Assembly (NCBI GenBank): GCA_964630265.1
Contig: CAZVRW010000012.1
Location: 5,112-69,111, forward strand
Direction of reading: 5' to 3'
DNA length: 64,000 nucleotides
From: CAZBWP01 sp964630265
GTDB taxonomy: Bacteria > Pseudomonadota > Alphaproteobacteria > Rhodospirillales > Defluviicoccaceae
Both the position numbers and the translations under genes were made by a program. The notes beneath the pieces are model-generated. The model was not told the origin of the DNA. It worked only from the letters and a program-made list of their open reading frames with translations, and ran no database searches. Below, one piece after another: positions 50,197 to 59,077 of the stretch (position 1 is its first letter; the number at the start of each line of letters is the position of its first letter).

Positions 50197-50553
50197 CGCG
50201 CCGCCCCTTGCCGCTTCGGTCCGCTTGGCGACGGCATGGCACGGCGCACTTTCGTTCACGATGAACTCGGTCAGGCCATCGTCGCGCGGCGGCGGCCCAA
50301 TCCGCCATCTGGTGTATCGATTATCTCATGTGAATGTCCCGCGCGGCCGCGTGCGATTAGATCTCGTCAGTACTTGGGGGCGGTGGCCAGTCGACCGCGC
50401 GAGCGGTTTCGGGGCGCACCCGCCGATGCCGGCGCACGGCATGTCCCCCCGCGGCATTCTCAGATGCCGCCAGCGGTACTCGGACAGTCTCGCTGGTGCC
50501 GGCGCCGCCCCGACGCGAGTGGTATCTGACAACCAGAGGTACGGAGATCTGAC
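50197..50553. other. Intergenic region upstream of the OsmC gene
   Basis: 357 bases. GCGGCAT (50451-50457) pairs perfectly with ATGCCGC (50464-50470). A short open frame from 50236 has Arg/Pro-rich composition and no family likeness, so it is not listed as a gene. Otherwise nothing recognised. Confidence 0.5.
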
Positions 50554-50985
50554 GTGAAAACCAGAGATGCAAAAGCCGAATGGTCAGGAAGTTTGCAGGC
50601 CGGTGAGGGTCGCATGACCGTAGCCAGCGGCGCCTTCGATGGCACCTACTCCTTCACGTCACGGTTCGAGGAAGGTGCCGGTACCAACCCCGAAGAATTG
50701 ATCGCGGCGGCACACGCGGGCTGTTTCTCCATGGCCCTCGCCCATGGACTGACCAGCGCTGGGCACGAGCCTCAGCGCATCGTCACGACAGCGCGGGTCC
50801 GTCTCGAAAAGATCGACGGCGCGTTCGCGATCCCGTGGATCGAACTCGACACCGTGGGCATCGTTCCGGGCATCGATGAGACCACGTTCCGGCAGCAGGC
50901 CGAGACCGCCAAACACGGTTGCCCGGTTTCGAAGGCCCTTGCCGGGCCGGAAATCCGGCTGTCCGCGGCGCTGGTGGAGGGATGA
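50554..50985 (+). CDS. OsmC-family peroxiredoxin
   Basis: 143 residues from GTG 50554, with GGAG seven bases upstream. The two catalytic cysteines are in AAHAGCFSMAL and KHGCPVSKAL, as in OsmC, which reduces organic hydroperoxides using dihydrolipoamide-linked electrons. The length and pattern fit OsmC rather than Ohr. A lipoyl-carrying E2 protein is encoded 9 kb downstream, but no direct link can be shown. Confidence 0.92.
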   Translation: MKTRDAKAEWSGSLQAGEGRMTVASGAFDGTYSFTSRFEEGAGTNPEELIAAAHAGCFSMALAHGLTSAGHEPQRIVTTARVRLEKIDGAFAIPWIELDTVGIVPGIDETTFRQQAETAKHGCPVSKALAGPEIRLSAALVEG

Positions 50986-51096
50986 TCCCTGCTCGGTCTG
51001 CGGACGACCAAGCGACTCCACCGGTCTCGGAGGGACTGCGGGAGAGGCCGCGCCCTCTGCGGATGGCGCCCATGACACGATGCAAAGGAGCGTGCC

Positions 51097-52083
51097 TTGA
51101 ACAAGCCAGTGGAAAGCGCGGCGACGGAGCAGGAACAACGGACGTCCGAGCCGCAGCCGCAGCCACCGGCCCAACGCCGGGTGACGGTGTTCGGCGGGTC
51201 AGGCTTCATCGGTCGCCAGTTGGTCGCGGCGCTGCGCCGCGACGGCATCAACGTTGCCGTTGCGGTCCGCCATCCCGATGCGGTCGGGCAGCCAGCCGCG
51301 CGAAGTGACGAGAACTTGAGTGGCAGCCTCGACGTCATTGCGGGCGACGTCACGGATTTCGACGCCGTCGTTGGTGCGGTCGCGGGGTCGGACGCGATCA
51401 TCAATCTCGTGGGGATCCTCTATGAAAAAGGATCCCAGACGTTTCCCCGCGTCCATGAACAGGGTGCCGGGAACGTCGCGCGGGCGGCGGCGGCAAACAC
51501 CGTCACCGATCTGGTTCACATGTCGGCCCTGGGGGCGAGCGCGACCTCGTCGTCCAAGTATGCACGCAGCAAGGCGGCCGGCGAAAAGGTCGTCCGCGAG
51601 GCTTTCCCCGCGGCGACCATCATGCGACCGAGCGTCGTCTTCGGCCCGGAGGACGACTTCTTCAACAAGTTCGCGAAAATGGCGCGACTCTCGCCGGCGC
51701 TGCCGCTGATCGGCGGGGGCTCCACGCGCTTTCAGCCCGTCTATGTCGGCGATGTGGCGCGGGCCTTCCTGGCGGCGCTGACCGATCCCAAGTATCGGGG
51801 GCAGACATTTGAGTTGACCGGTCCGCGCACCTACACCTTCAAGCAGTTGCTGGAGGTGTTGCTGGAGACCATGAGCAAGCGTCGTATCCTCATGCCGCTT
51901 CCCTACTCTATCGCCGAAATTGAGGGCAGAATGCTCGAATTCTTGCCCAAGCCGCCGCTCACACGCGACCAGGTCGAGCTTCTGAAAAGTGATAACGTCG
52001 CGGATGGCCAACATCCAGGCTTGGCCGACCTCGGGATCGAACCGACCCCACTGGAAAAGATACTGCCCTCCTATCTCGATTAG
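51097..52083 (+). CDS. NDUFA9-like NAD(P)-binding protein
   Basis: 328 residues from TTG 51097 with GGAG eight bases upstream. A 27-residue Gln/Pro-rich leader precedes a Rossmann fold (RRVTVFGGSGFIGRQLVAAL). The rest matches the atypical SDR group named after the complex I accessory subunit NDUFA9: DAIINLVGILYEKG, RPSVVFGPEDDFFNKFA and PVYVGDVARAF. The catalytic Tyr/Lys pair is present as Y-A-R-S-K. Bacterial members are poorly characterised; they may protect or bind quinone/complex I or act as reductases. It begins a plus-strand run with the SLC13 and RND genes. Confidence 0.88.
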   Translation: MNKPVESAATEQEQRTSEPQPQPPAQRRVTVFGGSGFIGRQLVAALRRDGINVAVAVRHPDAVGQPAARSDENLSGSLDVIAGDVTDFDAVVGAVAGSDAIINLVGILYEKGSQTFPRVHEQGAGNVARAAAANTVTDLVHMSALGASATSSSKYARSKAAGEKVVREAFPAATIMRPSVVFGPEDDFFNKFAKMARLSPALPLIGGGSTRFQPVYVGDVARAFLAALTDPKYRGQTFELTGPRTYTFKQLLEVLLETMSKRRILMPLPYSIAEIEGRMLEFLPKPPLTRDQVELLKSDNVADGQHPGLADLGIEPTPLEKILPSYLD

Positions 52084-52182
52084 GGCCTGAGGCCAGAGAA
52101 TGGAGGCCGGCGTTCGGAAGGATGGCCGGCTGGACAGCCGCCGCCAGTGAGCCCATGGGCACAATCGGGATTGGCTCTTGCT

Positions 52183-53958
52183 ATGAACGTCGAGCAGATC
52201 GCCATTGTCTTTATCCTGTTGGCGACGCTGGGGTTGTTCGTTTGGGGTCGTTGGCGCTTTGACGTCGTCGCCATGACGGCGCTGATGATCCTCACCCTTG
52301 CCGGCATCGTCCCGGTCGCCGACGCGTTCGCGGGGTTCGGGCATCCGGCCGTGATAACGGTGGCCTCGGTTCTGGTCATCGGTCGCGCCGTCTACCGATC
52401 GGGGGTGGTCGAGGCAGTCGCGCGTCGGATCTCCCGTGCCACCAGGCACGCCTCGGGGCAGGTGATGCTTTTGAGTGGCGTCGCCACGGTGGGCTCGGCG
52501 ATCATGAACAACGTCGCCGCTGTGACGTTGTTGATGCCGGTCGCCGTGCGCAGTGCGGAGGTCGCGAACCGACCGGTGTCACAGGTCTTAATGCCGCTTT
52601 CGTTCGCCTCGCTGCTGGGCGGTCTGACGACGCTGATGGGCACTCCGCCGAACATCATTATCGCCAACCAACGAGCGGCGGCGTCGGGCGAGGCGTTTTC
52701 GGTCTTCGACTTCACGCCGGTCGGGCTCGGCGTCGCGATCGTCGGCATCCTGTTCATCTCGCTGGTCGGCTGGCGGCTGATCCCCAGCCGCCGGCAGAAA
52801 AGCCTTGGAAGCGAGCGGCTGTTCGAGATTTCGGACTATGTCTCCGAAGCGCGCATTCCCGAAGGCTCCCCGATCGCCGGCCGGCCGGTCCACGAATTCG
52901 CCAAAGTGACGAAGATCGACGCGAGGGTCGTCGCCCTGATCCGGCGGGGGCGGAGCATGGTCTCACCGCCGGGCTCTGCAACGCTGCTGGGGGGGGACGT
53001 GCTCATCCTCGAGGGCGATCCCCACGTCATCCAGGCCGTTGCCTCGAAGAATGTTCTGGAGATCCACAGCGGCGAGAAGGTCACGCGCCGTGTGCTCCAG
53101 TCGGACGACGTTCTGCTCATCGAAGCCGTGATCAGCCCGGGCTCCGCGCTCGAGGACCGGCCGGCGAGTCCGGCGCGGTTCCGCCGCGTGCATGGCGCGA
53201 ACCTGCTCGCCGTTTCGCGCCAGGGGCGCCCGATCTGGCGCGGACTGAGGGATTTGCGCCTGCGCATCGGCGATGTCCTGCTGCTGCACGGGCACAAGGA
53301 AACCCTGCCCGAGGTGCTCGCCAGTCTCGGCTGTCTGCCACTCGCCGAACGCGAGTCGATCGCCCTGCCGAACGAGCCGAACCTGGTGCCGATCGGGATC
53401 TTCGGAATCGGAATCGCCGCGGCGGCGCTCGGCATCCTTCCAGTCCAGATCGCCTTCGCCGCGACCGCGGTACTCCTCATTGTTTTGGAGTATATGCCGG
53501 TGCGCGAGATCTATACCAGTATTGACTGGCCGGTGGTGGTCCTCGTCGGCGCCCTGCTTCCCGTCGGACAAGCCCTGCAAACGTCGGGCGTCACCGAGCT
53601 TCTCGCCCAGTCCGTTCTCGCTACCGTCGTCTCGCTCCCGGTGCTCGTCCTCCTGGCGCTCGTCATCGCGGTCAGCATGGCGCTGTCCGACGTGATCAAC
53701 AACGCCGCTGCCGCCATCGTCATGGCACCGTTTGCCATTACCCTGGCCAGGGACCTCGGTGCGTCGCCGGATGCTCTCCTGATGGCCGTCGCGGTCGGCT
53801 GCTCTTGCACGTTTCTCACGCCGATCGGCCATCAGTCCAACACCCTGGTGATGGGTCCCGGAGGCTACCGCTTCGGTGATTACTGGCGCCTCGGCCTACC
53901 TCTCGACGTGCTCGTCGTTGCCACGGCGAGTCTCTTGATCTGGGCGGTTTGGGTGTGA
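52183..53958 (+). CDS. SLC13-family permease with two RCK_C domains
   Basis: 591 residues from ATG 52183, which matches the start of relatives (MNVEQIAIVFILL); an in-frame GTG at 52147 is the alternative, and neither has a clear ribosome site. Membrane segments fill both ends, with SNMNNVAA-like IMNNVAAVTLLMPVAV and LMGTPPNIIIANQ on the first half and LSDVINNAAAAIVMAP on the second. Between them (about 200-370) are two TrkA_C/RCK_C regulatory domains. The family carries anions such as sulfate, carboxylates or arsenite. Its stop overlaps the start of the membrane-fusion protein (GTGA). Confidence 0.88.
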   Translation: MNVEQIAIVFILLATLGLFVWGRWRFDVVAMTALMILTLAGIVPVADAFAGFGHPAVITVASVLVIGRAVYRSGVVEAVARRISRATRHASGQVMLLSGVATVGSAIMNNVAAVTLLMPVAVRSAEVANRPVSQVLMPLSFASLLGGLTTLMGTPPNIIIANQRAAASGEAFSVFDFTPVGLGVAIVGILFISLVGWRLIPSRRQKSLGSERLFEISDYVSEARIPEGSPIAGRPVHEFAKVTKIDARVVALIRRGRSMVSPPGSATLLGGDVLILEGDPHVIQAVASKNVLEIHSGEKVTRRVLQSDDVLLIEAVISPGSALEDRPASPARFRRVHGANLLAVSRQGRPIWRGLRDLRLRIGDVLLLHGHKETLPEVLASLGCLPLAERESIALPNEPNLVPIGIFGIGIAAAALGILPVQIAFAATAVLLIVLEYMPVREIYTSIDWPVVVLVGALLPVGQALQTSGVTELLAQSVLATVVSLPVLVLLALVIAVSMALSDVINNAAAAIVMAPFAITLARDLGASPDALLMAVAVGCSCTFLTPIGHQSNTLVMGPGGYRFGDYWRLGLPLDVLVVATASLLIWAVWV

Positions 53959-55112
53959 GCCGAAAAAAGCGGAGCTGGCGTTCGTTGATCGGCGTTGCCT
54001 TGATCGCGTTCGTCGCTGCCGCCGGCGGGGCTGCGCTTTGGCACTTCTGGCAAAGCCCACCCGCCGACGAAATGCGAGGCGACCGCGAGGATCGGCGGCA
54101 GGCGGTGACCGTTGCGACCTCCGAGACCGGCACCATTCGCGAAACCGTCGTCGCCATCGGGACACTCGAGGCCAAGGAAACGGTGGAATTGACCGCGAAG
54201 GTTCGCGGTCAGGTCAAATCCATCGCTTTCAGCGAAGGCGGGCGTGTTGATGAGGGACAGACGCTCGTCCAACTCGACGCCGAGAAGTCCCGCGCCGCAC
54301 TGGCGCGCGCCAAGGCCGTGCGCGATGAAGCGCTCCGCCAGTATGAACGCGGCCAAGCGTTGGAGACCGGTGCCTACATCACCGCGGCGGAAGTCGACCG
54401 TCGGCAGCGAGCATACCGGACGGCCGCCGCCGAGGTCGAAGAACTCGAGGCCAGGCTGGAAGAGTATACGATCACCGCCCCATTTCCTGGGCGCATCGGC
54501 CTTCGCAACGTCAGTCCGGGTTCCCTGATCGAGCCGGGGACGGTCGTTGCCACCCTGTCGACGATCGATCCCATGGAACTCCGCTTCGAGGTGCCGGCGC
54601 GGCTGCTGCCCGAGGTCCGGGTCGGCGCCACCGTTTTCGCCAGCCTGGAGGCCGATGACGGTGACCGCTTCGAAGGTCGGGTGGTCGCGATCGACAGTGA
54701 TGTGAACCCCGCAACACGGACGATCGCGCTGCTTGCTCGCGTTGCCAATCCCGACGGCCTGCTCCGCGCCGGAATGTTCATGCATGTCGAACTGGTGCTG
54801 AACACTCGACGCGACGTCGTTCTGATCCCGGAGGCGGCCGTGCTGCTGCGGGGTGATCAAGCCTTCGTTTTTCGCGTCAGCGAGGGAGTGGTTGAACGCC
54901 GCACCGTCAGCACGGGGGTTCGTCGGCGCGGCACGGTCGAAATCACGGACGGCCTCATGGTCGGCGACCAGGTGGTGATGGGAGGTGTCGACAGCGTCGA
55001 AGACGGCCAGGCGGTCCGCGTGTCGTCGCATGGCGGTGATGCCACCACCGCGTCACCCGATCCGGCAGCCCCCTCCGCCCAGCCCGCGGTCACGCGAGAC
55101 GGCGCGTCATGA
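53955..55112 (+). CDS. RND efflux membrane-fusion protein
   Basis: 385 residues from GTG 53955, which overlaps the SLC13 stop by four bases. One N-terminal membrane anchor (about 8-30), a coiled-coil hairpin (about 110-170), lipoyl halves (VELTAKVRGQVKSIAFSEGG and ITAPFPGRIGLRN), a beta-barrel and a membrane-proximal domain. It links an inner-membrane RND pump to an outer-membrane channel across the periplasm. Its stop overlaps the start of the pump gene (ATGA). Confidence 0.92.
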   Translation: MSRKKRSWRSLIGVALIAFVAAAGGAALWHFWQSPPADEMRGDREDRRQAVTVATSETGTIRETVVAIGTLEAKETVELTAKVRGQVKSIAFSEGGRVDEGQTLVQLDAEKSRAALARAKAVRDEALRQYERGQALETGAYITAAEVDRRQRAYRTAAAEVEELEARLEEYTITAPFPGRIGLRNVSPGSLIEPGTVVATLSTIDPMELRFEVPARLLPEVRVGATVFASLEADDGDRFEGRVVAIDSDVNPATRTIALLARVANPDGLLRAGMFMHVELVLNTRRDVVLIPEAAVLLRGDQAFVFRVSEGVVERRTVSTGVRRRGTVEITDGLMVGDQVVMGGVDSVEDGQAVRVSSHGGDATTASPDPAAPSAQPAVTRDGAS

Positions 55113-58100
55113 TCCTCTCGCGGCTCTCCATCGAACGACCGGTGCTGGCCACGGTCATCAGCCTGCTGTTGATGGTGTTCGGCGTCGGATCGGTGCTGCT
55201 GTTGCCGGTCCGCGAGTTTCCGGATGTCGACCCGCCGATCGTGTCCGTGTTCACCGTCTTTCCGGGCGCGTCGGCCGGCGTCATGGATCGCGACGTCACC
55301 GACATCATCGAAGAGTCGGTCGGAACCATCCAGGGGATCGACACCATCAAGTCGATCAGCCGGGATGAGGTCTCGCGGATCCAGATCGAATTCGATGTGG
55401 GGCGAGACCTGGATGCGGCGACCGCTGATGTGCGCGACAAGCTGAGCCAGATCCGCGCCGATCTCCCGGCGGACGTCGAAGAACCGATCGTCTCGAAAAC
55501 GTCGAGCGATGCGGATCCGATTATCTGGCTGACGTTAACGAGCGGTGCGCGGAGCCGACTGGAGTTGACCGCATATGCGGACCGCTTCCTCGTCGACCGC
55601 CTCGCGGTGATCTCGGGCGTGGCCCAGGTGATCATCGGCGGTGGCAGGCGCTATGCCATGCGGATCTGGCTCGACCCCGACGCAATGGCGGCGCGCAACA
55701 TCACCGCCGTCGACATCGTCCGCAGGCTGCGGGAGCAGAACGTGGAGCTGCCGGCCGGGCGTATCGAGTCTGCCGATCGGGAATTCACCGTGCGGACGCG
55801 CGGCCGGCTGCAGACCGCCGATGAGTTCCGCGGTCTCGTGCTGCGCGATGCTGACGGCGTTCAGATCACGATGGCGGACGTGGCGACCGTCGAACTGGGC
55901 GCTGAAAGCTATCGGCAGGGTGTCCGGGTGGATGGAGAACCGGCGATCGGCCTGGGCATCGTCCGCCAGTCCAAGTCCAACACACTCGCCGTCGCCAACG
56001 CCGTCAAGGCCGAGGTGGACGATATCCGCGAAACCCTGCCCCGGGACATATCGATCGAAGTGTCCTTCGATGCGTCAACCTTCATCGAGGGCGCGATCCG
56101 CGAGGTGTTGAAGACGCTGCTCATCGCCGCGTGCCTGGTGATCGGCGTGGTCTTGCTGTTCTTGCGGTCGCCGCGATCCACCCTGGTCCCCGCGGTCACT
56201 GTGCCCGTGTCGCTCATCGCAGCGTTCATCGTCCTCTATCTTCTCGATTTCACGATCAACAGGCTCACATTGCTGGCGCTGATCCTCGGGATCGGCATGG
56301 TCGTCGACGATGGCATCGTCGTCTTGGAGAACGTCTATCGGCGCGCCGAAAAGAACGAGCCGCGCCTGCTCGCGGCGACCCGCGGCGCCGACCAGATCGG
56401 CTTCGCGGTCGTCGCGACGACGCTCGTGCTGGTCGCGGTGTTCGTGCCGATGGTCTTTATGCCGGGCGATGTCGGCCGCCTGTTCGGTGAGTTCGGGATG
56501 ACGCTGGCGGCGGCGGTGTCGTTCTCCAGCCTGGTTGCGCTGACGCTGGGGGCCATGATCGCGTCCAAGGTGGTCGAGCCGAAGGCACGCTCGTCCGGCC
56601 GCTTCTTCGAATTTTTCGAGAAGGCGCTCTCGGCCTTGGAGCGGGGCTATCGCTGGGCTCTCGAACGCGTGGTGAAGGTGCCGGCGGTGGTCGCCGTCGC
56701 CGCAGCGGTCGCGACCGGGGGTGTCTACTGGCTCTATGAGTCATTGCCCCGGGAGCTTGCGCCGGTCGAAGACCGCGGGGTCATATTCATTCCCGTCGAA
56801 GCGCCCGAGGGCGCGACCTACGCCTACACTCTCGACAGGGTGAAGGAGATCGAGGCGCTGTTGCGGCGGGAGGGTGGCCCGATCCTTCGCACCCTGTCGA
56901 TCCTCGGGATCTCCCAAGCGGGACCGGGGCAGGTCAATCAAGGCTTCATGATCGTGCGTCTCAAGGACTGGGGCGAGCGAGACATCTCACAGGAGTCCTT
57001 CGCCGACCAGCTGACGCCGCAGCTGATCGGCCTGCCCGGCATTCGCGCCTTTCCGGTCAATCCGCCAAGCCTCGGCCTCGACCAGTTTCAACAGCCCGTT
57101 CAGTTCGTCATCGCCGGCACGCGCTTCGAAGACGTGCAGCAGTGGGCGAACCGGGTCCTCGCCGAGGCGGAGAAGATGCCCGAGTTGATCAATCCGCGGC
57201 TCGACTACCGGAGGACGAAACCGCAACTCCGCGTGACCATCGATCGCAAGCGGGCCGCGGATCTCGGTCTTTCGGTTCGCGATATCAACGAAACCCTGAG
57301 TGTCCTGTTGGGCCGCGGCAACGTCACGGAGTTCGAGTTGAGATCCGAGACCTATGACGTCATCCCACGCGCCACGCCCCAACAACGCGTCACGCCCGAG
57401 GAAATCGGCAACATCTTCGTTCGTGCGGACAGTGGCGACTTGGTGCCGCTGCGCGGCGTCGTGACCGTGGCGGAGCGGGGGGTCGCCAACGAGTTGCGCC
57501 GCGTCAACCGGCTGCCAGCGGTAACCCTGCAATCCACCCTGGCGCCGGGCGCGGCCCTGGGCGACGTTCTGGCCCAACTCGAGGCGACCGCGGAGGAGGT
57601 CCTTCCGGCGGAGCATCGCATTTTCTATCTGGGCCTCTCGAAGGAGTTCCAGCAGTCGGCCGCGGGTGTCTGGGTTGCCTTCGGCCTCGCGTTTCTGATC
57701 GTGTTTCTCGTGCTGGCAGGCCAGTTCGAGAGCTTCATTCACCCGGTCATCATCATGCTGCCCGCCCCGCTGGCGGTCAGCGGCGGCCTGCTCGCGCTGG
57801 CGATGGCCGGGCAGACGTTGAACGTCTTCAGCCAGATCGCCCTGATTCTGGTCATCGGGCTGATGGCAAAGAACGCCATCCTCGTCGTGGAATTCGCAAA
57901 TCAGCTGCGCGACCGAGGCATGAGCGTGCGTGACGCCATGGTCGACGCGGCGAGCGTACGCATGCGGCCGATCCTGATGACCAGTGTCGCGACGGCGCTC
58001 GGCGCGGTGCCGCTGGCTTTGGCAACGGGTCCTGGCGCCGAATCCCGCGAAGTGATCGGCATAGTGGTGATCGGTGGCATCGTGTTCGCGACGCTGCTTA

Positions 58101-58210
58101 CGCTGTTCGTGGTCCCGGTCCTATATCTGCTGCTGGCGCGGTTCGCTAAACCGGTCGGCGCCATCGCCGAGCAGATCCGCAGCCTCGAGGAGAAGGAGTC
58201 CTCCGGCTGA
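55109..58210 (+). CDS. RND-family efflux pump, inner-membrane subunit
   Basis: 1033 residues, full length for the HAE1/AcrB type. Two repeats of six spans and a large periplasmic loop each. The proton-relay pair is in GIGMVVDDGIVVLENVY; the conserved Lys/Thr partner region in the second half is in IGLMAKNAILVVEFANQLR. The N-terminus (LSRLSIERPVLATVISLLLM) and LPVREFPDVDPP are typical. It exports drugs, lipophilic compounds or signals by proton antiport. No outer-membrane TolC-like gene is in the window. Coupling with the membrane-fusion protein and the SLC13 permease is tight. Confidence 0.94.
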   Translation: MILSRLSIERPVLATVISLLLMVFGVGSVLLLPVREFPDVDPPIVSVFTVFPGASAGVMDRDVTDIIEESVGTIQGIDTIKSISRDEVSRIQIEFDVGRDLDAATADVRDKLSQIRADLPADVEEPIVSKTSSDADPIIWLTLTSGARSRLELTAYADRFLVDRLAVISGVAQVIIGGGRRYAMRIWLDPDAMAARNITAVDIVRRLREQNVELPAGRIESADREFTVRTRGRLQTADEFRGLVLRDADGVQITMADVATVELGAESYRQGVRVDGEPAIGLGIVRQSKSNTLAVANAVKAEVDDIRETLPRDISIEVSFDASTFIEGAIREVLKTLLIAACLVIGVVLLFLRSPRSTLVPAVTVPVSLIAAFIVLYLLDFTINRLTLLALILGIGMVVDDGIVVLENVYRRAEKNEPRLLAATRGADQIGFAVVATTLVLVAVFVPMVFMPGDVGRLFGEFGMTLAAAVSFSSLVALTLGAMIASKVVEPKARSSGRFFEFFEKALSALERGYRWALERVVKVPAVVAVAAAVATGGVYWLYESLPRELAPVEDRGVIFIPVEAPEGATYAYTLDRVKEIEALLRREGGPILRTLSILGISQAGPGQVNQGFMIVRLKDWGERDISQESFADQLTPQLIGLPGIRAFPVNPPSLGLDQFQQPVQFVIAGTRFEDVQQWANRVLAEAEKMPELINPRLDYRRTKPQLRVTIDRKRAADLGLSVRDINETLSVLLGRGNVTEFELRSETYDVIPRATPQQRVTPEEIGNIFVRADSGDLVPLRGVVTVAERGVANELRRVNRLPAVTLQSTLAPGAALGDVLAQLEATAEEVLPAEHRIFYLGLSKEFQQSAAGVWVAFGLAFLIVFLVLAGQFESFIHPVIIMLPAPLAVSGGLLALAMAGQTLNVFSQIALILVIGLMAKNAILVVEFANQLRDRGMSVRDAMVDAASVRMRPILMTSVATALGAVPLALATGPGAESREVIGIVVIGGIVFATLLTLFVVPVLYLLLARFAKPVGAIAEQIRSLEEKESSG

Positions 58211-58357
58211 GGGGCTCAGCGGTCAGTCGGCGCGCGCCCCAACGTGCGGGAATGGTGTGCCGAGCCTTAACCCGGTTAAATGGATGCATCATGCGGCAGG
58301 CGCATGCTGATCGCCCCTTGGGGATGTCGATCTGGACATTGAGATGAGGAAACGACC

Positions 58358-58945
58358 ATGCAGGTCCCGCTGGAACTCGCGTTCGTCAACATGGAGCCGT
58401 CCGAATTCGTCGAGGCGCGAATCCGCGAACGGGTCGCCAGGCTCGAAAAACACTTTCCGCGCCTGATCAGCTGTCGGGTCGCCGTCGAAATGCCGCACCA
58501 TCGCCACCAGAAAGGGAACCTGTACCATATCCGGATCGAAATGGGCGTGCCGCAGAAGGATCTGGTGATCAGTCGCGCGCCCGGCGACGTCGCGGCGCAT
58601 TTCGATCCTTATGTGGCGATCAACGATGCGTTCAGCGCGGCGGAACGCAAACTTGAAGAATACAGCCGAGTCCTGCAAGGGGACGTCAAGGAACAATCGG
58701 GACAACTGCAGGGCCGCATTCTCCGAATGTTTTCAGACCAAGGCTATGGATTCATTGAGACGGTGGACCACCGCGAAATATATTTTCATCGCAACAGTGT
58801 GGTCGACGCCGATTTCGACGATCTCGAAGCGGGACAGACCGTGGAGCTGGTTCTGGTCCATGGCGAAAGCCCCATGGGGCTACAAGCAACGACGGTCCGC
58901 CCGATCCGCCCCATGCAGTTTGTTCCCGAACCCGGCAAGGCATGA
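58358..58945 (+). CDS. hpf: Ribosome hibernation factor (HPF) fused to a cold-shock domain
   Basis: 195 residues. The N-terminal ~115 residues form an HPF/RaiA ribosome-binding domain (VEARIRERVARLEKHFP, ISRAPGDVAAHFDPYVAI, AFSAAERKLEEY). The C-terminal ~70 residues form an OB-fold cold-shock domain with the RNA-binding strand QGYGFIETVDHREIYFHRN. HPF proteins bind the 30S decoding region in stationary phase or stress; the cold-shock part would add single-stranded RNA binding where the long HPF form has a dimerisation domain. ATG 58358 is preceded by AGGA. It converges on the E2 gene. Confidence 0.92.
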   Translation: MQVPLELAFVNMEPSEFVEARIRERVARLEKHFPRLISCRVAVEMPHHRHQKGNLYHIRIEMGVPQKDLVISRAPGDVAAHFDPYVAINDAFSAAERKLEEYSRVLQGDVKEQSGQLQGRILRMFSDQGYGFIETVDHREIYFHRNSVVDADFDDLEAGQTVELVLVHGESPMGLQATTVRPIRPMQFVPEPGKA

Positions 58946-59077
58946 GCCGACAGGTGCCCCACGCCGGCCACGGTGTTCCGGATCGACCGCACCGCTCTCT
59001 CTCGGAGCAGGCCGTCGTGGCGCATTGATCGGGCGGGCTTTTCAAAACTCGTCCTGGCGCCGCCCAGCCTGTGCCCC

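Noticed and set aside
50236..50529. 97-residue open frame upstream of the OsmC gene
   Set aside because: Starts reasonably (MARRTFVHDELG) but soon becomes Arg/Pro-rich shadow sequence, with no ribosome site.
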